From NCBI RefSeq assembly GCF_002086635.1, contig NZ_MVHD01000018.1, positions 1-64,000 of the forward strand: a stretch of DNA of 64,000 bases, read 5' to 3'. Under the pieces are notes generated by a model. It was not told the DNA's origin and made no database searches. It saw only the letters and a program-made list of their open reading frames with translations. This DNA comes from Mycobacterium alsense. GTDB taxonomy: Bacteria > Actinomycetota > Actinomycetes > Mycobacteriales > Mycobacteriaceae. Each line of letters starts with the position of its first letter. The stretch's first letter is position 1. Below, in pieces: positions 48,850 to 56,960 of this stretch. The position numbers and the translations under genes were made by a program.

Positions 48850-50213
48850 TTGCCGAGCCGCCGGAGGTGGCCGCCGCATTGGACGCGCTCGACGCGGCCG
48901 TCGCGGTGGTCGCGGGGCTCGATCTCGGCGCGCTGGCTCCGGGCGTTCGGCTGGGCGCGCTGGAGCGAATGGAGACCGCGCGACGACGCCAGATCGCGCT
49001 CAGCCACGACGTCATCGGCGCCTTGGCGCAGGAGGACCCCGCGGACCTCGGCGGCCCGGCCCACCAAGTGGTGGCCGACTGGCTGCGCATCAGCTACACG
49101 GAGGCGCGCCGCCGCATCCGCGACGCCCATCAGCTGTCCCCTCGGCTCACCCTGACCGGCCAGCACCTGCCGCCCGAACTGCCGGCCACCGCCGTGGCGT
49201 GGCGAGACGGGATGCTCGACGCCGAGCACCTGCGAGTGATCCAGACCTTCGTGCATGACCTGCCCCGGGACACCCCGGTCGCCGTCGCCGAGCACGCCGA
49301 ACGGCGACTGGCCGGGCACGCCGCCGACCTGCGCCCCGACCAACTGCGCAGGGCCGCCAACCGCGCCGCCGTCCTCATCAACCCCGACGGCAAGTTCTCC
49401 GACGCCGACCGCGCCCGGCAGCGCGGCTTCACGTGGTGCCCCCAGCGGGCCGACGGCATGAGCCTCGGCAAGCTGGTCGCCACCCCGGAGTTGCGCGCCA
49501 ACCTCGACACCTGGCTCGCGCGGTTCGCTGCCCACGGCATGTGCAACCCGGACGACGAAACACCCTGCGTCACAGACCAGCCCGACGATGCCGCCGCCAC
49601 GCGGGATGGACGCACGCTCGCCCAGCGCCAACACGACGCGCTCAACGCCCTGGTTCGTGGGCAGCTGGGCGATCCTAAGCTGGGCCAGCACAACGGATTA
49701 CCGGTGGCCGTGGTCGTGTCGACCACGCTGCGGGAGCTTTGCTCGGGTGCGGGACGGGCCGTGACGGGCGGTGGGACCGAGCTTCCGATGCGCGACCTGA
49801 TTCGCATGGGCAGCCATGCTTGGCACTACCTGGCGGTGTTCGACGAACACTCGAGTCGCCCGCTGTACCTCGGCCGCACCCGCCGCATCGCGTCACCGGA
49901 TCAACGCATAGTGCTCTATGCAAAGGACCGGGGCTGCACCCACCCGGGCTGCGACGTGCCCGGCTACTGGTGCGAGGTCCACCACATCGACGACTGGGCC
50001 GCCGGGGGCAGGACCGACGCCGACAAGCTCACCTTCACCTGCCCGGCCAACCACAAGCTGATCGAAAAGGGTTGGCGGACTAGAAAGCTGCCCGACGGGC
50101 GCACCGAGTGGATCCCCCCGCCCGGTCTCGACCGGGGGCAAAGACGCACGAACGACTACCACCACCCCGAGCGCGTCGTCGACGACGACGATGACGACGA
50201 CGAACCGGGATGA
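48840..50213 (+). CDS. DUF222/HNH endonuclease domain protein (REP13E12 family)
   Basis: 457 residues. The helical DUF222 domain spans about residues 20-330 and ends in an HNH nuclease fold (about 360-410): CTHPGCDVPGYWCEVHHIDDW...TFTCPANHKLI, with zinc cysteines and the His-His...Asn-His set. A run of seven aspartates near the end gives an acidic tail. These genes are repeated in mycobacterial chromosomes and often mobile-associated, but I saw no repeat ends or integrase. An SOS-like box lies across the start codon; no ribosome binding site is visible, suggesting leaderless expression. Confidence 0.9.
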   Translation: MHSIAEPPEVAAALDALDAAVAVVAGLDLGALAPGVRLGALERMETARRRQIALSHDVIGALAQEDPADLGGPAHQVVADWLRISYTEARRRIRDAHQLSPRLTLTGQHLPPELPATAVAWRDGMLDAEHLRVIQTFVHDLPRDTPVAVAEHAERRLAGHAADLRPDQLRRAANRAAVLINPDGKFSDADRARQRGFTWCPQRADGMSLGKLVATPELRANLDTWLARFAAHGMCNPDDETPCVTDQPDDAAATRDGRTLAQRQHDALNALVRGQLGDPKLGQHNGLPVAVVVSTTLRELCSGAGRAVTGGGTELPMRDLIRMGSHAWHYLAVFDEHSSRPLYLGRTRRIASPDQRIVLYAKDRGCTHPGCDVPGYWCEVHHIDDWAAGGRTDADKLTFTCPANHKLIEKGWRTRKLPDGRTEWIPPPGLDRGQRRTNDYHHPERVVDDDDDDDEPG

Positions 50214-50223
50214 CGCCGTGCAC

Positions 50224-51306
50224 CTAGATCTTGAACCGCCCGGCGAACCCGCGCAGCGGCAGGTCGGCGCTGGTGATGAGCCCCGGCGGCGCCGCCACCA
50301 CCGACTTGATCGAGGCCAGCGCGGGCATGCCGGTGACGGTCATGCCGATGGAGGCGAAGCTGTCCGGATTGGACAGGTCGACGCCGGGTTTGGGGAAGAT
50401 CATGTGCTTGTTGTAGATGCACGGATCGCCCTTGATCTGGGTGATGTAGCAGCCCTTGATGTTCCAGCTCGGGTCGGTGTGCGGGGTCATCTGCCACTCC
50501 AGGTGCGTCTCGACGCGCGGAACCCCGTCGACCATGCCCTGGTACTTGATGTAGTTGCCGCCGAGCGAGCCCTTGGGCAGCGTGTACCAGCCCAAATCGA
50601 CGTCCTTGGTGCAGGCGCCCAGCTCGTAGCTGAACGCGACCTCGTCGAGGGGCAGGTCGAAGCAGTCGGCCATCATCAGCACGCTGTCGGCGAACACCCG
50701 GGTGTACTTCTCGAGCTTCGACGGGATTTCCGGGTCGTCGACCGGCTGGCCGTAGCCCACCTCGATCCAGGTGTCCTTGGAGTGGTGGCACGACACGTCG
50801 ACGGACTCGATGGTGGTGATGTTCTCGATCTCGGCGACGTCGGCCGAGCACACCACGCCCAGGATCTGGTTGAGGCCTGGGTTCATTCCGGTGCCGTAGA
50901 ACGTCGCGCCGCCCTTCTCGCACGCCTCGGCCAGCAGTTGGGTCACCGGCTTGCCCGACGGGTGCGGGTGGTTCTTGTCGCGGTGCCACCCGGTGATCCA
51001 GTCAGCCGTTGTGACGACGTTGATGCCGGCCTCGAGCACTTTGACGTAGAGATCCTCGTCGGGGAAGACCCCGTGGAAGGTGAGCACGTCCGGCCGGGCG
51101 GCGATGATCTCCTCGACGGTGCCGGTGGTCATCACCCCGTTGGGTTCGATTCCCGCGACCTCGCCGGCATCGCGCCCGATCTTCTCCGGCGAATAGCAGT
51201 GCACACCAACGAGTTCCAGGTCGGGTCGCGTGGCGAGCCGCTTGATCATCTCCTTGCCGACGTTTCCGGTGGCCACCTGGAAGACGCGGATCGGTGCTGA
51301 ACTCAT
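50224..51306 (-). CDS. NAD(P)-dependent dehydrogenase, 2,4-diaminopentanoate dehydrogenase/DapB-like family
   Basis: 360 residues. The N-terminal Rossmann motif is VFQVATGNVGKEMI (about 8-21), with VGVHCYSPEKIGRDAG following, as in the family of dihydrodipicolinate-reductase-like and 2,4-diaminopentanoate dehydrogenases. The GTGMNPGL segment (about 138-145) is family-specific. Mycobacterial members are usually paired with oxygenases; the substrate is unknown, perhaps an oxidised lipid or steroid intermediate. The start overlaps the Rieske gene stop by 4 bp (ATGA). Confidence 0.88.
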   Translation of the reverse strand: MSSAPIRVFQVATGNVGKEMIKRLATRPDLELVGVHCYSPEKIGRDAGEVAGIEPNGVMTTGTVEEIIAARPDVLTFHGVFPDEDLYVKVLEAGINVVTTADWITGWHRDKNHPHPSGKPVTQLLAEACEKGGATFYGTGMNPGLNQILGVVCSADVAEIENITTIESVDVSCHHSKDTWIEVGYGQPVDDPEIPSKLEKYTRVFADSVLMMADCFDLPLDEVAFSYELGACTKDVDLGWYTLPKGSLGGNYIKYQGMVDGVPRVETHLEWQMTPHTDPSWNIKGCYITQIKGDPCIYNKHMIFPKPGVDLSNPDSFASIGMTVTGMPALASIKSVVAAPPGLITSADLPLRGFAGRFKI

Positions 51307-52319
51307 TGCATTGAGCCTTCCTGTGCTGCGACCGCCTCGGGATAAAACTGCTTGGCCCACTTGCGGATTGCGGTGAAGCCCGCGTACTCGTCGGTGGCCA
51401 GCGCCGGCGGGTCCGAGTAGCGCTGGTGCCCCCAGATCTCGATGTCCTGCTCGAACTGCCGGATCACCTCGCGCCCGAATTCGGCCCCCCTCGCCTCGGC
51501 CCGCGCCGGATCCTTGCCCGACTCGAGCTCGGGGCGGCCGATGTAGACCATGAACCGGACGTCGGAGGTGCAGTCGTCGACGGGGGTGACCGCGGAGATG
51601 GTGCGGTTGTCGACCATCCCCCAGCTCTTGGTCACCGCGATGCCCAGGCCGCCGTTGATCGCCTGCACGCCGCTGTTGACGTCCTCGATCCTCTGTCCGT
51701 CGTCGCCCTCGAACGTGATGGTGAAGTCGACGAAGGACACCGCGTCGGCGAAGTCGTGACGGGTGAACACCGGGACGATCGGGGTGTTGTGCACGTACTT
51801 GAAATGCGCGAAGTCCACGCCGTTTTCGAGCACGTACTGCGGGTGCAGCTCCAGGCCCGCCCGGTACAGGCGCTGCTGCGGGTAGTAGTCGCCGGCGCCG
51901 CTGCCGTCGCCGAACGAGGCGAACACGTCGGGCGCGTCGAAGAAGGGCTCGCGGCGCGCGACGTCGTGCCAGATGTAGACCGAGGCGTTGCGCTCCACCA
52001 CGGGGTAGGTGCGGATGCGCCGGCCGCGGTTGGGCCGGTCCTGGTACGGGATGCAGATGTTGCGGCCCTCGCGGCTCCACTGCCACCCGTGGAACGGGCA
52101 CTGCAGCACCTCGCCGACGACCTTGCCGCCGTAACCGAGGTGCGCGCCGAGGTGTTCGCAGTAGGCGTTCATCACGGTGAGCGCGCCGGACTCGGCGCGC
52201 CAGGCGACCATTTCCTGGTCGAAGTACTTCATCTTGTGCACGTCGCCGACGCCGATCTCGTCGGACCAGGCGACCTGGAACCATCCGGTCGGCTTCATCG
52301 ACAACGGCGGCTTAGCCAT
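51303..52319 (-). CDS. Rieske non-haem iron oxygenase (KshA-like alpha subunit)
   Basis: 338 residues from the ATG at 52317-52319 with AGGAGG upstream. The Rieske cluster motif is exact: Cys54-x-His56-x17-Cys74-x2-His77 (CEHLGAH ... CPFHGW). The mononuclear iron site is in the DFAHFKYVHNT segment (about 170-180). It resembles 3-ketosteroid 9-alpha-hydroxylase oxygenases but the substrate cannot be assigned. The reductase partner is not in the window. It is divergent from a TetR regulator 56 bp away. Confidence 0.9.
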   Translation of the reverse strand: MAKPPLSMKPTGWFQVAWSDEIGVGDVHKMKYFDQEMVAWRAESGALTVMNAYCEHLGAHLGYGGKVVGEVLQCPFHGWQWSREGRNICIPYQDRPNRGRRIRTYPVVERNASVYIWHDVARREPFFDAPDVFASFGDGSGAGDYYPQQRLYRAGLELHPQYVLENGVDFAHFKYVHNTPIVPVFTRHDFADAVSFVDFTITFEGDDGQRIEDVNSGVQAINGGLGIAVTKSWGMVDNRTISAVTPVDDCTSDVRFMVYIGRPELESGKDPARAEARGAEFGREVIRQFEQDIEIWGHQRYSDPPALATDEYAGFTAIRKWAKQFYPEAVAAQEGSMQ

Positions 52320-52363
52320 CGAGCTCCCTCCTCGCACAATCACAGTACCTTCTATGAAAATGC

Positions 52364-52376
52364 TAGGCTAGGGAGG
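52364..52376 (+). promoter_or_regulatory. -10 element of a probable leaderless tetR promoter
   Basis: TAGGCT at 52364-52369 lies 6 bp before the GTG start at 52376, the spacing of mycobacterial leaderless promoters. The 56-bp divergent gap also serves the Rieske operon, so a regulator bound here could act on both genes. Confidence 0.5.
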
Positions 52377-53011
52377 TGCCCGAGGCTCAGGTCGCCCGCA
52401 GGCGCCCCAACCGGCGCGGCCATGCGACGCGCGAGAGCATGCTCGAGGCCGCGCTCAAGTCGCTCGCCTCCGGCGAGCCGGGCTCGGTGTCGGCCAACCG
52501 CATCGCCAAGGACATCGGGGCCACCTGGGGCGCGGTCCAGTACCAATTCGGCGACACCGACGGCTTCTGGGCCGCCGTGCTGCACCGCACCGCCGAGCGG
52601 CGCGCGGCGGTCTTCTCCACGCTGTCGGCGCCGGTGCAACCCGACGCCCCCCTGCGGGAGCGGGTCGGCGCGATCATCGACACCCTCTACCGGGGCCTGG
52701 CGTCCGCGGATTCCCGCGCGATCGAAAACCTGCGCGCCGCACTCCCCCGAGATCCCCGCGAGCTGGAACGCCTCTACCCGCGCACCGCCGCCGAGTTGTT
52801 TTCCTGGGGCAAGAGCTGGCTCGAGACCTGCCAAAACGCCTTCGCCGGCCTGGACGTCGACCCGGACCGCGTCCGCGAGGTGGCCGCCCTGATCCCGGGC
52901 GCGATGCGCGGGCTGGTATCGGAGCGCCAGCTGGGCTCCTACGTCGACCTCGACATGGCGCGCCGGGGCCTGACCAACGCGCTGGCCGCCTATCTGGAGG
53001 GGCCCGTTTAG
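52376..53011 (+). CDS. TetR family transcriptional regulator
   Basis: 211 residues. The HTH occupies about residues 18-65 (ATRESMLEAALKSLASGEPGSVSANRIAKDIGATWGAVQYQFGDTDGFWAAVL), with the usual YxFxxKxxL position altered to YQFGDTDGFW. The ligand domain is helical. It is divergent from the Rieske-dehydrogenase operon, which it most likely represses. GTG start. Confidence 0.9.
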   Translation: MPEAQVARRRPNRRGHATRESMLEAALKSLASGEPGSVSANRIAKDIGATWGAVQYQFGDTDGFWAAVLHRTAERRAAVFSTLSAPVQPDAPLRERVGAIIDTLYRGLASADSRAIENLRAALPRDPRELERLYPRTAAELFSWGKSWLETCQNAFAGLDVDPDRVREVAALIPGAMRGLVSERQLGSYVDLDMARRGLTNALAAYLEGPV

Positions 53012-53020
53012 CCTTGACCC

Positions 53021-53533
53021 GTGCAGGCCAGCGACGTCGCGATCCGGGAAGCCACGCCCGACGATTTCGCCGCCGTCGCGGACATGCACTATCCGGCGTG
53101 GCGGCGGTCCTGGACCGGGATCCTCATCCCCGCGGTCCTCGACCTGCTCGGGCCGGCGAGACGCTGGGTCGCCGACGTCTACCCACAGAACCTGAGCCGG
53201 CCAGGGTGGCACATGTGGATCGCGGAATCCGGCGGTCGGACGCTCGGCGTGGCCATCTTCGGGCCGGACGCCGACGTCCCCGCCGACCTGCAGATCGACG
53301 CGCTCTACGTCGCGGACGAATGCCAACGGCGCGGGATCGGCGGCCGCCTGCTCGACGAGGTGCTGGGCGCGCATCCTTCCGGTGACGTGATCCTGTGGTG
53401 CGCCGAACAGAACGCCAAGGCGCGCCGCTTCTACGAGAAGAACCACTTCCACGCCGACGGCCGCACCCTCACCTGGGAGCCGCTGCCCGGCATCAGGGTG
53501 GCCCACCTCGGCTACCGGCTCAGCCGCCGGTGA
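53021..53533 (+). CDS. GNAT family N-acetyltransferase
   Basis: 170 residues, single GNAT domain: IDALYVADECQRRGIGGRLLDEVLG gives the acetyl-CoA R-R-x-G-I-G loop (about 88-112), and NAKARRFYEKNHF the C-terminal motif. Substrate unknown. The GTG start is preceded 6 bp upstream by TAGCCT, again a leaderless pattern. The 3' end overlaps the convergent alpha/beta hydrolase by 14 bp. Confidence 0.88.
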   Translation: MQASDVAIREATPDDFAAVADMHYPAWRRSWTGILIPAVLDLLGPARRWVADVYPQNLSRPGWHMWIAESGGRTLGVAIFGPDADVPADLQIDALYVADECQRRGIGGRLLDEVLGAHPSGDVILWCAEQNAKARRFYEKNHFHADGRTLTWEPLPGIRVAHLGYRLSRR

Positions 53534-54524
53534 CGAGTCCGCTCGCGTTGCGGCCATCGTTGCGGTCGACCCACTCGGCGGTCAGCCGGGCGATGACGTC
53601 GGGGCGCGAGGTGACCACCCAGTGGCCGCCCTCGATCTCAATCACCCTGCCGCCGCGCGGAATCGCACCGGTGAAGCGCTGCAGGGCGGGGGTCACGAAG
53701 ACGTCGCGGCGCGGCACCAGGACCTGGACGGCGACGGTGGTCTGCGGCAGCAGCGGTCCGGGCCGCAACATCGGGCCGGGCATGTTCGCGCGGTACAGGC
53801 TCAGCCCGTTGACGTAGTCGGCGATCGACCGCGGCGGCGCGTGGCGCCGGCTGCGCGTGCTCGACGCGCCGATGCGCTCGAGCGCCTCGTGGACTTTCAC
53901 GCCGATCCGGGAGCGGAAGACGAGTTCGGGCACGCCGGGGCACAGGAAGAACGCGATGTAGGCCGAACCCAGCAGCTGCCTGACGACCTGCCCGACGGCC
54001 CGCGGGGTGCGCGCCGACCGCAGGAAGGCGCCCGCGTGGCGCAGGTGTGGACCCGAAATCGAGGTGAAAGAAGCGACTTTGGGCATCACCGAGTCGTCGG
54101 TGACCGCCGCCCAGGCCTGGATCGAGCCCCAGTCGTGGGCCAGCAGGTGCACCCGCCCGACGCCCAGGCTGTCGATCACCGCGCCGATGTCGGAGATCAG
54201 TTGGGCGAACGCGTATCCGGATCGCGTTGCGGGACGGGAGGATTCGCCGGCGCCGCGGACGTCGTAGGCCACGACGTTGTAGGCCGCCCCGGCCACCACG
54301 TTGTAGGCCGCCCCGGCCACGACGTTGTAGGCCGCCCCGGCCACCACGTTGTAGCCACCGGGCCGGTGCCGGTCCAATTCCGAGGCCACCCCGTCCCAGA
54401 GGTGGTGGTTGTCGGGCCAGCCGTGAATGGCGAGGATCGTCGGGCGCGCGGCGTCGACCTCGGTATACCGGTGCACCGCGAGGGTGACGCCGTCGGAGGC
54501 GGTGACGCGCAAGGGTGCCGGCAT
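53520..54524 (-). CDS. Alpha/beta hydrolase (epoxide hydrolase-like) with internal repeat expansion
   Basis: 334 residues. Oxyanion motif HGWPDNHHLWDG (34-45), nucleophile Asp131 in LLAHDWGS, and a C-terminal His in EGGHWVV, the pattern of epoxide hydrolases and haloalkane dehalogenases. Between them YNVVAGAA is repeated three times (58-81) before the normal strand YNVVAYDVRGAG, inserting 24 residues next to a core beta strand. The repeat keeps frame, but whether the enzyme still folds is unclear. The start is 3 bp after the stop of the metal-dependent hydrolase gene, placing it last in the monooxygenase operon. Confidence 0.88.
   Translation of the reverse strand: MPAPLRVTASDGVTLAVHRYTEVDAARPTILAIHGWPDNHHLWDGVASELDRHRPGGYNVVAGAAYNVVAGAAYNVVAGAAYNVVAYDVRGAGESSRPATRSGYAFAQLISDIGAVIDSLGVGRVHLLAHDWGSIQAWAAVTDDSVMPKVASFTSISGPHLRHAGAFLRSARTPRAVGQVVRQLLGSAYIAFFLCPGVPELVFRSRIGVKVHEALERIGASSTRSRRHAPPRSIADYVNGLSLYRANMPGPMLRPGPLLPQTTVAVQVLVPRRDVFVTPALQRFTGAIPRGGRVIEIEGGHWVVTSRPDVIARLTAEWVDRNDGRNASGLVTGG
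54271..54354. repeat. 24-bp tandem repeats inside the alpha/beta hydrolase gene
   Basis: Units of 24 bp (ACSACGTTGTAGGCCGCCCC plus GGCC) occupy 54271-54294, 54295-54318 and 54319-54342, followed by a partial copy. They differ at a single alternating C/G. Each encodes Y-N-V-V-A-G-A-A on the minus strand. Confidence 0.92.
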
Positions 54525-54527
54525 GGC

Positions 54528-55334
54528 TCAGCGCGACGCGCGCGCCGCCGGCGAGACCGCCAGGTAGTTGACCGCCCGTTCCAGGCCGCCCAGCTGGGAC
54601 GGGTGGAAACCGGGCCGGTAGTAGTCGAAGACCACCCGCACGAAGCGCATGGGGCCGGGCACCAGGCCACGGCGGGCCGCGCGGAAGTAGTCCCGCCAGC
54701 GCGCCTTGCTGCCCGGCGGCAGGCAGGGGTCCACCGAGTAAAGGAACCGGACCCCGCGAATCCAGAACAACAGCATGGCCGGCGTCACGATCAGCTGGGC
54801 GCGCGCCCGTCGCAGGTAACCGGCCCGCAGGTGCTGCATGGTGTCGAAGGCGACGGCCTTGTGCTCGACCTCCTCGGCACCGTGCCAGCGCAGCATGTCC
54901 AGCATCACCGGGTCGGTGCCGATGGCGTCGTGGGCCGGCGAGTCGAGCACCCACTCGCCCAGGATGGCGGTGTAGTGCTCGACCGCGGACACGATCGAAA
55001 TCTGCTCCAGCAGCCAGCTGTTCTGCCGGCGCGGGCTCCACCCGGGCCGCGGGCCCAGCAGCCTCTCGAACAGCCACCGGATCTGGGCGGTGAACGGGGT
55101 CAGGTCGACGCCGGCGGCGGCGAAGTGGGCGAGCACCTTCGAGTGCGCCTGAGAATGTATGGCCTCCTGGCCGACGAAGCCCTGCACGTCCAGACGCAGC
55201 TGGTCGTCCTTGATCAACGGCAGCGCCTTCTTGAACGCGTCGACGAAGAACTCCTCGCCTGCGGGCAGCAGCAGGTGCAGGACGTTCAGGACGTGCGTGA
55301 CGAACGGCTCTCCCGGCACGTAATGGAACGGCAA
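54528..55334 (-). CDS. Metal-dependent hydrolase (PF10118-like), 5' end frameshifted
   Basis: 268 residues beginning PFHYVPGEPFVTHVLN at a TTG. Histidine and glutamate metal ligands are visible in GQEAIHSQAHSKV, SAVEHYTAILGEW and WHGAEEVEHKAVAFD, as in mycobacterial ferritin-like metal-dependent hydrolases. The family normally has about 30 more N-terminal residues; these are encoded immediately upstream in another frame (see 55335-55435), so a single-base deletion near 55338-55342 seems to separate them. Either the shortened protein starts at the TTG or the gene is inactive, or the base is a sequencing error. Operon with FMO and hydrolase. Confidence 0.78.
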   Translation of the reverse strand: MPFHYVPGEPFVTHVLNVLHLLLPAGEEFFVDAFKKALPLIKDDQLRLDVQGFVGQEAIHSQAHSKVLAHFAAAGVDLTPFTAQIRWLFERLLGPRPGWSPRRQNSWLLEQISIVSAVEHYTAILGEWVLDSPAHDAIGTDPVMLDMLRWHGAEEVEHKAVAFDTMQHLRAGYLRRARAQLIVTPAMLLFWIRGVRFLYSVDPCLPPGSKARWRDYFRAARRGLVPGPMRFVRVVFDYYRPGFHPSQLGGLERAVNYLAVSPAARASR

Positions 55335-55435
55335 CCGCGCCAGTCGAACTCCACGTCGCGCGCCTCGAGGACCAGCCGCTCGTGGTCCAGCGACGCGTCA
55401 TGCGGGCCCGCTGCCTGGTCGTCGACGGTGAACAT
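55335..55435 (-). pseudogene. Detached 5' segment of the metal-dependent hydrolase gene
   Basis: From the ATG at 55433-55435 a frame encodes MFTVDDQAAGPHDASLDHE followed by RLVLEARDVEFDW, a plausible start for this hydrolase family. It would continue into RLPFHYVPGEPF if one base were added between the GAC-TGG and CGG-TTG codons (near 55338-55342). As written, the reading frame runs on into RGCRSITCRE and is lost. Confidence 0.7.
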
Positions 55436-55454
55436 CGTGGGCCCCCTACGCGTT

Positions 55455-56960
55455 TCAGTGCTGGTGAGTATAGGCGTCGTAGCGGCGCAGATCGTATTGC
55501 CCGGGATCCGTGCGGGCCAGCATGGCGCGATGTTCGGCCGGGGTGAAGGGCCACACCTCGGGCACCCCGTCCTTGTTCAGATACCAGCTGTCGCAGCCGG
55601 TCGTCCACACGGTGTCCGGCATCGCGGCGCGCAGCCGCTCGTTGTAGCGCTCGGTCGCCGACTGCGTGGGCTCGACGGTGTCGAATTCGCCGCGGCGCCA
55701 ACCCCGGATCCACCGCAGGATGTGGTCGGCCTGGTGCTCGGCCACCGCGGTCAGCGAGTGGTTGCCCACCGGGCTGTGCGGGCCCAGCATCATGAAGAAG
55801 TTGGGGAAGCCGGGCATGGCCACGGTCTGGTGGGCGCGCGGGCCATCCCGCCACACCTCCTCGGCGGCGACGCCGTCGCGGCCGAACAGCCGCATCGGCC
55901 GGAAGAACGCGTGGGTGTCGAAACCGGTGCACAGCACGATGACGTCGGCCTCGTGCAGGGCGCCGTCGTCGGTCACGATGCCGCGGGGCTCCACGTGGTC
56001 GATGCCGGCGGTCACCAGTTCGACGTCGTCGCGCTGGATCGCCCGGTAGAAGCCGCCCGAGATCACCAGCCGCTTGCACATCGGCTGGTAGCCCGGAGTC
56101 AGCGCCGCGCGCAGCCTCCGGTCGCGCACGCGGCTCAGGTTGGCCCGGCACAGCGCGCCCATCATCCGGCGCCGCAGCCCGGGCTTGGTCAGCGCGACGG
56201 CAAAGGTGTCGAACACCAGGCTGTACGCGCGGTACGCGAATCGATCCAGCCACGGGAGCGCCCGGTGGGTGACGTCGGCGAGCCGGGAGTAGCGCGGGTT
56301 GGGCATCGGCACCACCCACTGCGCGGTGCGCTGGAACAGCAGCACCCTGCCGGCCACGCCGGCGAGCGCGCAGACCAGCTGCACGCCGGTGGATCCGTTG
56401 CCCACCACCGCGATTCGCCGCCCCGCCAGTTCGACGGAATGATCCCAACGGGCGGAGTGAAAGGCGTGGCCGGCGAAGTCGTCCAACCCGGCGATCGACG
56501 GGATCCGGGGGTGATGCAGCACGCCCGTCGCCGAGATCAGGAAGTCCACGGTCGATTCCGCGCCGGCCCCAGAGCCGGCGTCGGTGCGCAGCAGCCAGCG
56601 CCCGTCCTCGAAACGGGCGCTGACGATTTCGGTGCCGAACCGGATCCGCTCGCGCAGCCCAAAGTCGTCGGCGACGCCCCGGAAGTAGGCCTGGATCTCG
56701 TCGCCGGGCGAGAACATGTGCGACCAGTCGGGTTTCGTGGCGAACGTGTACTGGTAGACGCGCGAGGGCACGTCACACGTCAGCCCGGGGTAGGTGTTCT
56801 CCCGCCAGGTCCCGCCCACCTCGTCGGCCTTCTCGTAGATGGTGACGTCCTCGATGCCGCTGCGCAGCAACGCGATTGCGACGCACAGGCCCGACATCCC
56901 CGCTCCGACGATGGCGACCGCGGGATCACGCGTGGGGGTATGGCTATCCGGCTTCCGCAC
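55455..56960 (-). CDS. Flavin-containing Baeyer-Villiger-type monooxygenase
   Basis: 501 residues. FAD site GAGMSG (about 20-25) with GGTWRENTYPG; the Baeyer-Villiger fingerprint F-x-G-x3-H-x3-W-D is present in FAGHAFHSARWD (about 160-171); the NADPH site is GNGSTG (about 185-190). It inserts oxygen next to a ketone or oxidises heteroatoms using NADPH and O2. Its start overlaps the end of the SRPBCC gene by 17 bp and hydrolase genes follow, suggesting ketone-to-ester-to-acid breakdown. Confidence 0.93.
   Translation of the reverse strand: MRKPDSHTPTRDPAVAIVGAGMSGLCVAIALLRSGIEDVTIYEKADEVGGTWRENTYPGLTCDVPSRVYQYTFATKPDWSHMFSPGDEIQAYFRGVADDFGLRERIRFGTEIVSARFEDGRWLLRTDAGSGAGAESTVDFLISATGVLHHPRIPSIAGLDDFAGHAFHSARWDHSVELAGRRIAVVGNGSTGVQLVCALAGVAGRVLLFQRTAQWVVPMPNPRYSRLADVTHRALPWLDRFAYRAYSLVFDTFAVALTKPGLRRRMMGALCRANLSRVRDRRLRAALTPGYQPMCKRLVISGGFYRAIQRDDVELVTAGIDHVEPRGIVTDDGALHEADVIVLCTGFDTHAFFRPMRLFGRDGVAAEEVWRDGPRAHQTVAMPGFPNFFMMLGPHSPVGNHSLTAVAEHQADHILRWIRGWRRGEFDTVEPTQSATERYNERLRAAMPDTVWTTGCDSWYLNKDGVPEVWPFTPAEHRAMLARTDPGQYDLRRYDAYTHQH

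Noticed and set aside
48840-50213. The HNH gene as a complete mobile element
   Set aside because: No terminal repeats, target duplication, integrase or transposase could be seen around it, so only the gene is annotated.
53638-56448. 936-residue frame spanning several genes of the monooxygenase operon
   Set aside because: It is an out-of-phase shadow crossing the FMO, metal-dependent hydrolase and alpha/beta hydrolase genes; its arginine- and alanine-rich product matches no family.
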